NCBI RefSeq assembly: GCF_900091575.1
Contig: NZ_FMCR01000006.1
Span: 372,001 to 436,000, forward strand
Source: Micromonospora saelicesensis
Lineage (GTDB): Bacteria; Actinomycetota; Actinomycetes; Mycobacteriales; Micromonosporaceae
Reading direction: 5' to 3'
Length of the DNA: 64,000 bases
Positions 40,038 through 48,696 of the stretch are shown here, piece after piece. Each line of letters starts with the position of its first letter. Position 1 is the first letter of the stretch. The notes under the pieces were generated by a model. That model did no database searches. It worked only from the letters and a program-made list of their open reading frames with translations, and was not told the origin of the DNA. Both the position numbers and the translations under genes were made by a program.

Positions 40038-40994
40038 TCACCTTGGCGCGAGGAACTGGGTGGTGGCATCGATGAGCAGGCTGCGGGTGCCAGGTTCGGA
40101 GCCGCTGTGGCCCGCGCCCTCCACAATGTGCAACTTCGCCTCAGGCCAGACCCGATGCAGGTCCCAGGCTTGGTTCGGCGGCGTCTTGATGTCGTAACGG
40201 CCGTTCACGATGACCGTCGGGATGTGTCGAATGCGGTCGACGCCCGCCAGGAGACCTTCCGGCGGGAGGAAGCCGCCGTTGCTGATGTAGTGGTGTGTGA
40301 TGCGGGCGAACGCCAGCAGGCTGGTGTCCTCGATGCCAGGCGGCGTCATCGGCAGCAGGGTGTTGGCCGAGAGCTCCCAGCTCATCCAGGCGCGAGCCGC
40401 CGGGCCGTGGACCGCGGGGTCGGGGTCGGAGATGCGGCGGCCATAGGCCCCGACAAGGTCGTCCTGCTCATTCGCGGGGATCGCAGCACGAAACGCCTCC
40501 CACTCGGCGGGGAACAGGTGCGCCGCGCCCGCCGGGGTGAACCCCCATGCCTCGTCTGACCTGCGAACCAGCCACACGCCACGGAGCACGAGTTCGGTGA
40601 CCCGCTCGGGATGGGCCTGCGCGTAGGCCAGGCCGAGGGTGCTGCCCCAACTGCCACCGAAGACGAGCCAACGCTCGATCCCCAGGTGCTCGCGCAGCCG
40701 CTCGATGTCCGCCACCAGGTGTGGGGTGGTGTTGTGTTCCAGTGACGTCTTCGGGTCGCCCGCGAAGGGCCGGCTGCGACCGCAGTTTCGCTGGTCGAAC
40801 AGCACGACCCGGTAGCCGGACGGGTCGAAGTACCGCCGATTGTCCGGGAGCAGGCCACCGCCGGGGCCGCCGTGCAGAAACACCGCGGGCTTGCCGCCGG
40901 GATTTCCGCACAGTTCCCAGTAGAGCTCATTACCGTGGCCGACGCTCAGCATCCCGGAGTCGTACGGCTCGATGGGCGGATACCAGTCCATCAT
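40038..40994 (-). CDS. pip: Prolyl aminopeptidase
   Basis: This 318-residue alpha/beta-hydrolase of family S33 opens YPPIEPYDSGMLSVGHGNELYWE. It has the oxyanion motif HGGPGGG (41-47), DQRNCGRS and nucleophile Ser115 in GGSWGSTLGLAYAQ. The C-terminal acid and histidine lie in NGRYDIKTP and GAGHSG. It removes N-terminal proline from peptides. Two ATG codons at 40994 and 40991 could both serve; neither has a strong ribosome-binding site. It is separated by 195 bases from the upstream VOC gene. Confidence 0.95.
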   Translation of the reverse strand: MMDWYPPIEPYDSGMLSVGHGNELYWELCGNPGGKPAVFLHGGPGGGLLPDNRRYFDPSGYRVVLFDQRNCGRSRPFAGDPKTSLEHNTTPHLVADIERLREHLGIERWLVFGGSWGSTLGLAYAQAHPERVTELVLRGVWLVRRSDEAWGFTPAGAAHLFPAEWEAFRAAIPANEQDDLVGAYGRRISDPDPAVHGPAARAWMSWELSANTLLPMTPPGIEDTSLLAFARITHHYISNGGFLPPEGLLAGVDRIRHIPTVIVNGRYDIKTPPNQAWDLHRVWPEAKLHIVEGAGHSGSEPGTRSLLIDATTQFLAPR

Positions 40995-41189
40995 TCATTC
41001 AACCCCAACCGATCAACCGACATCACCTCCAGGCCCGTCGGGCGACCAGAAGCCATTGGGTACGCCGACAGCACCGCCCGGATCCTCGTTGCCAACGCCG
41101 TCGTCGGGCCGTACCGGTAGTGGTGCTCGGCCCGTTCCGGCACCGGCACGTTGGTCGCGCCTGAACAACAGATGCCCGAACGAGCTGAG

Positions 41190-41570
41190 TCAGTCGCCGA
41201 CTCTCGGGACCCCCCACAGGGACAGGCAGAACGGATGCCCGGCCGGGTCGGCGTACACGAAGCAGTGGTCCGCGTTGGGCTGATGCTCGAATCGGGTAGC
41301 GCCGGCCGCCAGCACACGCGCTCCGGTCGCCTCCAGGTCGTCGACGAGGAACTCGAGGTGCATCTGCATCCCCACCTCGCCATCCGGCCAGGTGGGTGGC
41401 CGGTAGTCGTCGATCTGCTGGAACCCGATGTCACCGTTCGGCCCTTCGACGAGCGCCCATCTCTCGTCACCCTTCGCGACCCCGCCGGTGATCTCGGCGT
41501 AGAACCGCGCGAGCGCGATTGCGTCTGGCGCATTGACCGTCGTCAAGCTGAGCCTGATCAGGTCCGTCAT
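41190..41570 (-). CDS. VOC-superfamily (glyoxalase-like) protein
   Basis: This 126-residue vicinal-oxygen-chelate fold protein has the paired beta-alpha-beta units LSLTTVNAPDAIALARFYAEITGG, IGFQQIDDY, MQMHLEFLVDDLEATGARVLAAGA and VYADPAGHPFCLSLW. The metal positions and substrate cannot be fixed. Its ATG overlaps the stop of the SRPBCC gene (41567-41570). It is the third gene of an ArsR-SRPBCC-VOC operon, an arrangement common in actinobacteria for small-molecule or antibiotic-response modules. Confidence 0.88.
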   Translation of the reverse strand: MTDLIRLSLTTVNAPDAIALARFYAEITGGVAKGDERWALVEGPNGDIGFQQIDDYRPPTWPDGEVGMQMHLEFLVDDLEATGARVLAAGATRFEHQPNADHCFVYADPAGHPFCLSLWGVPRVGD

Positions 41571-42094
41571 CGGAGAATCTTCATCCGCTGGTATGTCGGC
41601 GTGAGCTCTTCCCAGCGTTCCTTCCAGCCGGGCGCTCTGGCATCGGAACTCCAGCCCTCCGAATGGACCGGGCCGTCGACCTCCAACGACCGACCGAGAT
41701 CCTCGAGGTGGACCCGCCAACCAGAGGCGTGGAACGGGAGATGCCCGATCGGCAGGCCGCGCTCCTCGACCACCAGCCGCGTCTTGGAGCCCTCCTCGGT
41801 CAGCCACGCCTCGATCTGCCCCTCGTCGTCCGCACCCGGCTTCGTCGTCAGCAGCAGGTGGTGGGGCGCATCGCACACCTCGATGCGCGCCGGACCGGCC
41901 CAACTGCTCGTGAAGACGGCCTGGATCGTGCCGCCGACCCGCATGTCGCCGTCGACCTGGGCCATCCAGCGGGCCAGCCGCTCGGGCGTCGTACACGCCT
42001 GCCAGAGGTCGCCGATGTCCGTGTCGTAGAGGTTCTCGACCCGGACTGCTCCGCGGCTCTCGTCGATCGTTCGCATCGTCGCGATCGTGGTCAT
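41567..42094 (-). CDS. SRPBCC-domain (AHSA1-like) protein
   Basis: This 175-residue START/Bet v 1-like fold protein has the AHSA1 pattern: VRVENLYDTDIGDLWQACTTPERLARWMAQVDGDMRVGGTIQAVF, then ARIEVCDAPHHLLLT and GWRVHLEDLGRSLE. Such proteins bind hydrophobic ligands in an internal cavity; the ligand is unknown. The ATG at 42094 has GAAGG upstream and overlaps the ArsR stop; the 3' end overlaps the VOC start. The coupling makes a stoichiometric ArsR-SRPBCC-VOC set. Confidence 0.88.
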   Translation of the reverse strand: MTTIATMRTIDESRGAVRVENLYDTDIGDLWQACTTPERLARWMAQVDGDMRVGGTIQAVFTSSWAGPARIEVCDAPHHLLLTTKPGADDEGQIEAWLTEEGSKTRLVVEERGLPIGHLPFHASGWRVHLEDLGRSLEVDGPVHSEGWSSDARAPGWKERWEELTPTYQRMKILR

Positions 42095-42408
42095 CGTCGC
42101 GCCTTCTTTCCTCGTGCGATCTCGGTATGAAGAGCGTCGAGCCGGCTCTCCCAGAGCCGGCGGTACTCTCCCAGCCACTCGTCGACCTCGACGAGCGCCT
42201 CCGGGCGGAGGGTGTAGATCCGGCGCTGTGCGTCCTGGCGTACGTCGACCAGCCCGGCTTCCCGCAGCACGCGGAGATGCCGGGACACGCCCGGGCGTGC
42301 GATCGGGAGAGCCTCGGCCAGCTCTCCCGCACTCGCCGGGTGGTCGCGGAGAATGTCGAGAACCGTGCGCCGGCTCTCGTCTGCCAGCGCGTGCAACACG
42401 GCATCCAT
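42091..42408 (-). CDS. ArsR-family transcriptional regulator
   Basis: This 105-residue winged helix has the pattern MDAVLHALADESRRTVLDILRDHPASAGELAEALPIARPGVSRHLRVLREAGLV and a basic C-terminus. It lacks metal-binding cysteines, typical of the ArsR group paired with SRPBCC proteins. The ATG at 42408 lies six bases after TACATT (42415-42420), so the mRNA is probably leaderless. The 38-bp nested palindrome at 42415-42452 overlaps the promoter, implying autorepression of the three-gene operon. Confidence 0.92.
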   Translation of the reverse strand: MDAVLHALADESRRTVLDILRDHPASAGELAEALPIARPGVSRHLRVLREAGLVDVRQDAQRRIYTLRPEALVEVDEWLGEYRRLWESRLDALHTEIARGKKARR

Positions 42409-42414
42409 GGCCCT

Positions 42415-42452
42415 AATGTAACCGTTCGGGTACGTACCCACAAGGTTACATT
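42415..42452. promoter_or_regulatory. Nested palindromic operator/promoter of the ArsR operon
   Basis: AATGTAACC-gttc-GGGTACGTACCC-acaa-GGTTACATT is symmetrical throughout its arms and core: 9-bp outer arms around a 12-bp perfect palindrome. The TACATT -10 box for the ArsR gene is the outer left arm read on the minus strand, so binding would block RNA polymerase. Confidence 0.75.
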
Positions 42453-42489
42453 GACCTCCCATGCGCAGCCCGCAGCCGATCGGCAGAAA

Positions 42490-42535
42490 CAGCAGGGTCC
42501 CCTCCCGACGACGCTGTCGGGAGGGGACCCTGCTG
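42490..42535 (-). terminator. Terminator of the peptide ABC importer operon
   Basis: A perfect 20-bp stem CAGCAGGGTCCCCTCCCGAC (42490-42509) with complement at 42516-42535 and a 6-base loop. It lies 15 bases past the stop of the substrate-binding gene and isolates it from the ArsR operon. Confidence 0.85.
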
Positions 42536-42549
42536 GCTTGCGGTGTGAC

Positions 42550-44292
42550 TTACGGCTTGACGTGCGCGTTCACGAACGACGGGTAGCCGAAGACACTGGA
42601 GATGAAGACCCCGCCGGCCTTGGACCCGTGCACGTTGTAGGCCACGTCCACGAAGAGCGGCACCACCGGCGCGTGCTCCTTCATGATCCGCTCGTCGAGC
42701 TTGGCCCACTCCGGGCCCTGGTCGGCGGCCGGCATGGCCTGGATGCGGTCCATCTCGGCGTTGATCGCCGGGTCGTTGAAGTAGGCCTGGTTGCTGTTGC
42801 CCTCGGCCTTGATGGTCCGGCCGTCGTAGAGCACCGGCAGGATCGACGCCCCGCTGGGCCAGTCCGCCGCCCAGTTACCGATGTACAGGTCCCAGGGGTT
42901 GTTCTTCTTCTTGATCTCGTCGAGCTTCGCGTCGTCCGAGATGTTCCGCAGCGTGATCTTGAAGCCGGCCCGCTCCAGGTTGGCCTTGAGCTGGGCGCCC
43001 TGCTGCTGCTCGGTCGAGTTGTCGGCGACACCGAGGACCAGCTCCGGCGTCTTTCCGCCGAGCAGCTCCTTGACCTTCTCGACGTTGCCGTTGGCACCCG
43101 CCGGGTACGCGTCGTACGCCTTGTAGCCGATGGTGGCCGGCGGCATCAGCGTGGTCAGCGGCGCGGCGACGGTCTGCCCGCCCATTGCCTTGATGAAGCC
43201 CTCGCGGTCGATGGCGTAGTTGAGCGCCTGACGGACCTTGAGGTCGGTGACCCGCTGGTTGTTGATGACGAGCTGGTTGGCACTCGGGGTCGGCGAGAGG
43301 ATGCTGCGCGACTTGAGCGTGGCGTCCCCGGCCACCTTGGCGACCAGCGAGGCGGGCACGGCGTTGAAGGCGAGCGCGCTCTGGTCGGCGCCGTTGTCGG
43401 CGATCACCCGGTTGTTGGCGGCGTCCGCGGTCGGGCCGAAGCTCCAGACGAACTGGTCCGGGTACTGGTGCCGGACCGGGTCGGTCTTCGGGTCCCAGTT
43501 GGTGTTGCGGTCCAGCGTGATCTGCACGCCAACCTGGTTCTTGGCGACCTTGTACGGGCCGGACGAGAACGGCTGCTTGTCCAGGTCGACGCCGGTGTCC
43601 TTGTCGGCCGGCAGCGGCGCCGTGGTCGGCAGCGAGACGGCGAACGGCAGGTCACAGCGGGGCTTGGCGAACTCGAAGCGCAGCGTCTTGGCGTCCGGCG
43701 TGCTCAGGCCGGGCGGCAGCGACGTCTTGTTCTTCTTGAAGTCCCACTTGGTGTCGAACTGCGGGGTGTCGGCCAGCCACTCCTGGATGTAGGTCGGGCC
43801 GCCGGACAGGTCCGGGTCGAAGGACCGGGCAATGCCGTACGCGATCTCCTTGGAGGTGATCGGCCGGCCGTCCTCGAACTTCACGCCGTCCTTGACAGTG
43901 AATTCCCAGACCTTGCAGTCGTTGTTGACGTTCTTGCCCGGCGTCTCGGCCAGGTCGCCCACCAGGACCAGGCCGCCCTTGCCGTCGTCCTTCCACGTGG
44001 TCAGGTAGCGGGCGAAGAGCGGGTTGGCCATCAGACCGGCGAACGAGTACGTCCGCTGCGGGTCGAGGTGGGAGATCGGCGACTCCCGGATGATGGTGAA
44101 GGTGCCGCCCTTCGCGGCGCCGCTCACCTCGGCCGCTGGCCCCTGCGAGTCCTTGGGGTCGGTCGCGATGACCCCGGTCTGCTGCCGTTCGGTGTCGACA
44201 GTGGTGCCCTCGCCCGTGTTCTTCGAGCACGCACCCAATGCCACAACCAGTGCGATCGCGCCGCCTGCGGCAACCGCCACGCGTGGTCTCAT
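42550..44292 (-). CDS. Peptide-type ABC transporter substrate-binding lipoprotein (SBP family 5)
   Basis: This 580-residue binding protein has an N-terminal lipoprotein signal ending LGAC (Cys22). Family 5 features include ISHLDPQRTYSFAG, VWEFTVKDGVKFEDGRPITSKEIAYGIARSFDP, SSGPYKV and RQALNYAIDREGFI. It would capture oligopeptides or similar solutes for the DppB/DppC-type permeases. The start has AAGGGGGTA upstream. Although last in the operon, it has its own AT-rich promoter region (44363-44400), which would allow higher expression than the membrane parts. Confidence 0.93.
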   Translation of the reverse strand: MRPRVAVAAGGAIALVVALGACSKNTGEGTTVDTERQQTGVIATDPKDSQGPAAEVSGAAKGGTFTIIRESPISHLDPQRTYSFAGLMANPLFARYLTTWKDDGKGGLVLVGDLAETPGKNVNNDCKVWEFTVKDGVKFEDGRPITSKEIAYGIARSFDPDLSGGPTYIQEWLADTPQFDTKWDFKKNKTSLPPGLSTPDAKTLRFEFAKPRCDLPFAVSLPTTAPLPADKDTGVDLDKQPFSSGPYKVAKNQVGVQITLDRNTNWDPKTDPVRHQYPDQFVWSFGPTADAANNRVIADNGADQSALAFNAVPASLVAKVAGDATLKSRSILSPTPSANQLVINNQRVTDLKVRQALNYAIDREGFIKAMGGQTVAAPLTTLMPPATIGYKAYDAYPAGANGNVEKVKELLGGKTPELVLGVADNSTEQQQGAQLKANLERAGFKITLRNISDDAKLDEIKKKNNPWDLYIGNWAADWPSGASILPVLYDGRTIKAEGNSNQAYFNDPAINAEMDRIQAMPAADQGPEWAKLDERIMKEHAPVVPLFVDVAYNVHGSKAGGVFISSVFGYPSFVNAHVKP

Positions 44293-44370
44293 GAAGTACC
44301 CCCTTCACCATGTGCCGTGCGGTTTCGTCGGGGCGAGAACCGCCGACGTCCCGAGGATCGTAAGGAAGAA

Positions 44371-44398
44371 AACCTACAAGTTGTGTAACAGTTGTCGA
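44371..44398 (-). promoter_or_regulatory. Promoter of the substrate-binding gene
   Basis: On the minus strand TCGACA (44393-44398), a 16-base spacer and TAGGTT (44371-44376) form a plausible promoter in an AT-rich island. Direct repeats AGTTGT (44379-44384 and 44390-44395 on the + strand), 11 bases apart, lie within it and may bind a regulator. Confidence 0.5.
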
Positions 44399-44437
44399 TA
44401 AATTTCGCCATCGGCGGGTGCGCCGGACACGTCGCGC

Positions 44438-45424
44438 TCAGCGCAGCCGCACCCGGGGGTCGATGGCCGCGTAGAGCAGGTCCACCAGTACGTTCGCCAA
44501 CACCACGAAGACCGCGGCGATCAGCACGGTCGCCATGATGGTGGGCAGATCACCCGAGCGCACCGCGTCCACCGCCGTACGCCCCAACCCCTGGATGCCG
44601 AACGTCGTCTCGGTGATCACCGTCCCGCCCAGCGCCCCGCCCACGTCCAGCCCGGCGATGGTCACCACCGGAGTGATCGCCGCGCGCAGCGCGTGTCGCC
44701 CGTACACCTTGGGTTTGGCCAGGCCCTTGGCCCGCGCGGTCCGGACGAAGTCCTCCGACAGCGTCTCCAACATCTGCGCCCGCGACAACCGGGCGTAGAT
44801 GGCCGAGAAGAGGAAGGCCAGCGCCACCCAGGCCAGCACCAGGCCGCTGGCCCACTTCGCCGGGTTGTCGAAGATGGAGGTGTAGCTCGGCACCGGCAAC
44901 AGCCGCAGGTTGTAGACGAACACCAGCAGCAGCACCGCACCCACGAAGTACAGCTGCAACGACGCGCCGGTCAGCGAGAACCCGATCGCCAGCCGATCCA
45001 GCCAGGTGCCCCGACGCAGCGCGGACACCATGCCGAGCCCCACGCCGAGCAGCAACCAGAGGATGGCCGCCGGGATCACGATGCTCAGCGTCACCGGCAG
45101 TACCCGGGCGATGGTGTCCGAGACGGCCTCGTTGGTGACGTACGACCAGCCCAGGCAGGGCGCGTCGCACCGGCCGCCCTGGGCGCTGCCCAGGTCCCGA
45201 CCGGTCACGATGCCCTTCATGTAACCGGCGTACTGGCTGATCAGCGGGTCGTTCAGGCCCAGGTCGTCGCGGACCCGCTCCAGCCGCTCCGGGTTGCAGT
45301 TCTTCGAGCAGATGCTGCTGACCGGGTCGCGCGGCAGGGCGAAGAACATCAGGAAGGTCAACACGCTCACCGCGAAGAGGGTCAGCGTGGCGGAGAAGAG
45401 TCGCTTGAGCAGAAATCGCGCCAT
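44438..45424 (-). CDS. Peptide-type ABC transporter permease (DppB/OppB family)
   Basis: This 328-residue membrane protein has an N-terminal helix (FLLKRLFSATLTLFAVSVLTFLMFFALP), a long extracytoplasmic loop and about five further helices. The DppB-type inner-membrane signature reads RTARAKGLAKPKVYGRHALRAAITPVVT. The loop contains two cysteine pairs (SSICSKNC and RCDAPC), unusual and perhaps disulfide-linked. It is 11 bases downstream of the second permease and forms the channel with it. Confidence 0.92.
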   Translation of the reverse strand: MARFLLKRLFSATLTLFAVSVLTFLMFFALPRDPVSSICSKNCNPERLERVRDDLGLNDPLISQYAGYMKGIVTGRDLGSAQGGRCDAPCLGWSYVTNEAVSDTIARVLPVTLSIVIPAAILWLLLGVGLGMVSALRRGTWLDRLAIGFSLTGASLQLYFVGAVLLLVFVYNLRLLPVPSYTSIFDNPAKWASGLVLAWVALAFLFSAIYARLSRAQMLETLSEDFVRTARAKGLAKPKVYGRHALRAAITPVVTIAGLDVGGALGGTVITETTFGIQGLGRTAVDAVRSGDLPTIMATVLIAAVFVVLANVLVDLLYAAIDPRVRLR

Positions 45425-45435
45425 GATTTTGACCC

Positions 45436-46443
45436 CTACCGGGACGACTTCGGGTCGAGCGCGTCACGCAACGCGTCGCCGAAGAGGTTGAAGGCGAACA
45501 CCAGCGCGAAGATCATGATGCCCGGGAAGAACACGTACGCCGGGTCGGTCTGGAGGAAGTCCAGACTGTCGTAGATCATCCGACCGAAGCTCGGGGTCTC
45601 GTCGCTGAGACCGACACCGATGAACGACAGCGCGGCCTCGCTGGTGATGAACTGCGGCACCGCCAGGGAGAACGACACCAGGATCGGCGCCCAGATGTTG
45701 GGCAGCAACTGCCGGAAGAGCATGTGCCCCAGCCCGGCCCCGCTGGCCCTGGCCGCCTCCACGAACTCCCGCTCGCGCAGCGCGATCACCTGCCCGCGGA
45801 CCAGCCGGGCCGTGCTGGTCCAGCCGAAGATGGCGAAGACGGCGATCAGCACGCCCACCCCGAAGGCGGACGACACCTGCCCCCGCTCACCGTAGAAGCG
45901 CAGCGTGATGGTGGGCGTGAGCGCCAGCGCGATGATCAGGAAGGGCATGGCCAGGGTCAGGTCGGTGATCCAGTTGATCACCGCATCGAGCCAGCCGCCG
46001 AGGTAACCGGCGAGCGCGCCCAGCACGATCCCGATCGTCGCGGTGATCAGCGCCGCCGCGAACGCGATGAACAGCGACGTCCGCAGCCCGTAGATCAGCC
46101 GGATGAAGATGTCCCGACCCAGGTTTGGCTCCAGGCCGAACCAGTGCTCGCCGCTGACCCCGCCGGCGTACCCCAGCGGCATGCCGAAGCCGTCCAGCAT
46201 GTTCTGGAACTGTTCCCGCGGCCCGATCCCGTAGGCCATCTCGATCAGCGGGGCGGACAACCCCAACAGCAGGAAAAAGATCAGGAGTACGCCGCTGACC
46301 ACGGCCGTGCGGTCGCGGCGCAGCCGCAGCCAGGCGAGCTGACCGGGCGAGCGACCGACGACGCCCTTCGCGGCGGGCCCGACCGGGTCCGTGCCGGACT
46401 CGATCTCGGCCAGCGCCACACCCTCTACCGGGGACAGGCTCAC
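45436..46443 (-). CDS. Peptide-type ABC transporter permease (DppC/OppC family)
   Basis: This 335-residue permease has a polar N-terminus and the OppC_N helix (VVSGVLLIFFLLLGLSAPLIEM). About five more helices follow, with the coupling motif REREFVEAARASGAGLGHMLFRQLLPNIWAPILV. The loop HWFGLEPNLGRDIFIRLIYGLRTS is the typical DppC segment. Its start overlaps the stop of the upstream ATPase (46440-46443), and the other permease follows 11 bases later. Confidence 0.93.
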   Translation of the reverse strand: MSLSPVEGVALAEIESGTDPVGPAAKGVVGRSPGQLAWLRLRRDRTAVVSGVLLIFFLLLGLSAPLIEMAYGIGPREQFQNMLDGFGMPLGYAGGVSGEHWFGLEPNLGRDIFIRLIYGLRTSLFIAFAAALITATIGIVLGALAGYLGGWLDAVINWITDLTLAMPFLIIALALTPTITLRFYGERGQVSSAFGVGVLIAVFAIFGWTSTARLVRGQVIALREREFVEAARASGAGLGHMLFRQLLPNIWAPILVSFSLAVPQFITSEAALSFIGVGLSDETPSFGRMIYDSLDFLQTDPAYVFFPGIMIFALVFAFNLFGDALRDALDPKSSR

Positions 46444-47504
46444 GACGGCACCTCCTCAACGACCTGGGCAGTCGACTCCGCCGCCTCCGGACTCGTGCTG
46501 TCCGCTTCGCCTTCGGGGCTCGTGCGGGCTGCTTCCCCTTCGGGGAAGTGACACGCGGTGGCCTGCGAACCGCCGTCGCGCGGGATCAACGCGGGCTCCT
46601 CGGTGGCGCAGATGTCCTGCGCCTTCCAGCACCGGGTACGGAACCGGCAGCCCGACGGCGGGTCCAGCGGGGTGGGCACGTCACCGGTCAGCCGGATCCG
46701 ACCCGCCGGGCCGAGCTGGGTGACGTCCGGGATCGCCGAGAGCAACGCCCGGGTGTACGGGTGCTGCGGGCGCTCGTAGATGTCCGCCCGGTCGCCGATC
46801 TCCACGATCCGGCCCAGATACATGACCGCGACCCGCTGGCAGAAGTGCCGGACCACGGCCAGGTCGTGCGCGATGAACACGAAGGCCAGGCCAAGCTCGC
46901 GTTGCAGGTCGCGCAGCAGGTTGACGACCTGCGCCTGGATCGAGACGTCCAGCGCGCTCACCGGCTCGTCCGCCACGATCAGCTTCGGCCGCAGGGCCAG
47001 GGCGCGGGCGATGCCGATGCGCTGGCGCTGACCACCGGAGAACTCGTGCGGGTACCGGTTGTAGTGCTCCGGGTTCAGCCCGACCAGCTCCAGCAACTCC
47101 TGAACCCGGGCCTTGATCCCACCCGGCGGCTTGATCCCGTTGACCTGTAGCGGCATCGCCACGATCCGGCCCACCGTGTGCCGGGGGTTCAGCGAGGCGT
47201 ACGGGTCCTGGAAGATGATCTGGAGTTCCTGGCGCAACGGGCGCAACTCCCGGCGGCCGGCGTGCGTGATGTCCCGCCCGTCGAACTCGATGCTGCCGCT
47301 CGTCGGTTCCAGCAGCCGCACCAGCATCCGACCGGTGGTGGTCTTGCCGCAGCCCGACTCCCCCACCAGGCCGAGCGTCTCGCCGGGGCGCACGTCGAAG
47401 TCGAGCCCGTCCACCGCCCGCACCAGACCGGTGGCGCGCAGCCCCTGGCGTACCGGGAAGTGCTTGCTCAGGCCGCGTACCCGCAGCAGTGGTTCATCGG
47501 TCAT
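46440..47504 (-). CDS. Peptide-type ABC transporter ATPase (OppF/DppF family)
   Basis: This 354-residue ATPase has Walker A GESGCGKT, Walker B LIVADEPVSALDVS and signature SGGQRQRIGIARAL. The oligopeptide-transporter C-terminal domain has the CRFRTRCWKAQDIC cysteines that may hold an Fe-S cluster. The extreme C-terminus consists of three 9-residue repeats (FPEGEAART, SPEGEADST, SPEAAESTA) not part of the family. The start overlaps the OppD-type gene stop (47501-47504), and the end overlaps the next permease gene. Confidence 0.93.
   Translation of the reverse strand: MTDEPLLRVRGLSKHFPVRQGLRATGLVRAVDGLDFDVRPGETLGLVGESGCGKTTTGRMLVRLLEPTSGSIEFDGRDITHAGRRELRPLRQELQIIFQDPYASLNPRHTVGRIVAMPLQVNGIKPPGGIKARVQELLELVGLNPEHYNRYPHEFSGGQRQRIGIARALALRPKLIVADEPVSALDVSIQAQVVNLLRDLQRELGLAFVFIAHDLAVVRHFCQRVAVMYLGRIVEIGDRADIYERPQHPYTRALLSAIPDVTQLGPAGRIRLTGDVPTPLDPPSGCRFRTRCWKAQDICATEEPALIPRDGGSQATACHFPEGEAARTSPEGEADSTSPEAAESTAQVVEEVPS
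46467..46547 (-). repeat. Three 27-bp in-frame repeats at the 3' end of the OppF-type gene
   Basis: The coding repeats translate as PEG-EA motifs with the third copy diverged. They extend the protein with an acidic, probably disordered tail. The 27-bp period keeps the frame. Confidence 0.65.
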
Positions 47505-48616
47505 CGGGCCACCCCCACGGATGCGATGTCCTCGGCGTAGAACGTGGCCCGCTCCTCGGCGCTCAGGTGACAGGCGACCAGGTGGCCGGCCGAGTCGCCC
47601 TCCCCCGCCGGGCGCAGCTCGGGCACCTCGGTACGGGAGCGGCTGCCGGCGCGGTCCGCGTACCGGCAGCGGGGGTGGAACGCGCAGCCCGGCGGCAGGT
47701 TGATCAGGCTGGGCGGATTGCCGGGGATGGGCACCAGGTCCGCGTCCGCGTCGCCGTGCAGCGACGGCACGCTGGAGAGCAACCCCCAGGTGTACGGATG
47801 CTGCGGCGCCCGGAGCACCTGCTCGACGCTGCCCCGCTCGACGGCCCGCCCGCCGTACATGACCAGCACGTCGTCGGCGACCTGGCCGACCACGCCGAGG
47901 TCGTGGGTGATCAGGATGATCGCCGAGTTGAACTCGGCCTGGAGGTCGGCGAGCAGGTCCAGGATCTGCGCCTGGACGGTGACGTCCAGCGCGGTGGTCG
48001 GCTCGTCGGCGATCAGCAGCGCCGGGTCGTTGACCAGGGACATCGCGATCATCGCCCGCTGGCGCATGCCGCCGGAGAACTCGTGCGGGTACTGGTCGAA
48101 GCGGCGCGCCGGCTGCGGGATGCCGACCCGGTCCAACATGTCGACGGCCCGCTGGCGGGCCTCGCGCCGGTTGGCCTTCGGGTGGTGCACCCGGTACGCC
48201 TCGGCGATCTGCCGGCCCACCGTGTAGTACGGGTGCAGCGCCGACAATGGATCCTGGAAGATCATCGCCATGTCCCGGCCGCGTAGCCGGCGTACCTCCT
48301 CGTCTCCGAGGCCGACCACCTGCCGACCACCCACCGAGATCTCCCCGGTGATGGTGGTCCGCTTCGGGTCGTGCAGGCCGAGAATGGCCAACGAGGTGAC
48401 GCTCTTGCCGGAGCCGGACTCACCGACGATGCCGAGGGTGCGGCCCCGCTCTACGGCGAACGACACGCCGTCGACCGCGCGCACCACGCCGTCCTCGGTG
48501 TCGAACCGGACCCGCAGATCACGCACCCGCAGGTAGGCGTCCTGGTCGGAGCGCTGTGCCGGCACGACGGGGCGGTCGTCCGGTTCGCCGGACGGCGAGG
48601 GTTCCGAGCTGTCCAC
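47501..48616 (-). CDS. Peptide-type ABC transporter ATPase (OppD/DppD family)
   Basis: This 371-residue ATPase is the first gene of the importer operon. It has Walker A GESGSGKS, signature SGGMRQRAMIAMSL, Walker B LLIADEPTTALDVT and the C-terminal CAFHPRCRYADRAG domain. The GTG at 48616 (VDSSEPSPSG) follows GGGAGG and was chosen over longer frames that enter the promoter. It pairs with the OppF-type ATPase, whose start overlaps its stop. A promoter is visible at 48668-48696. Confidence 0.93.
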   Translation of the reverse strand: MDSSEPSPSGEPDDRPVVPAQRSDQDAYLRVRDLRVRFDTEDGVVRAVDGVSFAVERGRTLGIVGESGSGKSVTSLAILGLHDPKRTTITGEISVGGRQVVGLGDEEVRRLRGRDMAMIFQDPLSALHPYYTVGRQIAEAYRVHHPKANRREARQRAVDMLDRVGIPQPARRFDQYPHEFSGGMRQRAMIAMSLVNDPALLIADEPTTALDVTVQAQILDLLADLQAEFNSAIILITHDLGVVGQVADDVLVMYGGRAVERGSVEQVLRAPQHPYTWGLLSSVPSLHGDADADLVPIPGNPPSLINLPPGCAFHPRCRYADRAGSRSRTEVPELRPAGEGDSAGHLVACHLSAEERATFYAEDIASVGVAR

Positions 48617-48667
48617 GGCCACCTCCCTCAGTGACGAAGGGAACTTACAGGAAAGTCCCGAGGGTGA

Positions 48668-48696
48668 AAATAAGCTACAAAGTCGGCACGTGTCAG
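48668..48696 (-). promoter_or_regulatory. Promoter of the peptide ABC importer operon
   Basis: On the minus strand -35 CTGACA (48691-48696), a 17-base spacer and -10 TTATTT (48668-48673). The TTGTAGCTTATTTTC stretch also resembles TTGTAGGTTTTC in the substrate-binding gene's promoter, hinting at common control. Confidence 0.6.

Noticed and set aside
40995..41189. Coding-like stretch on the minus strand between the VOC and pip genes (RYGPTTALATRIRAVLSAYP)
   Set aside because: It looks faintly protein-like but has no start site or recognisable family in the 195-base gap. It may be a decayed gene end, too weak to list.
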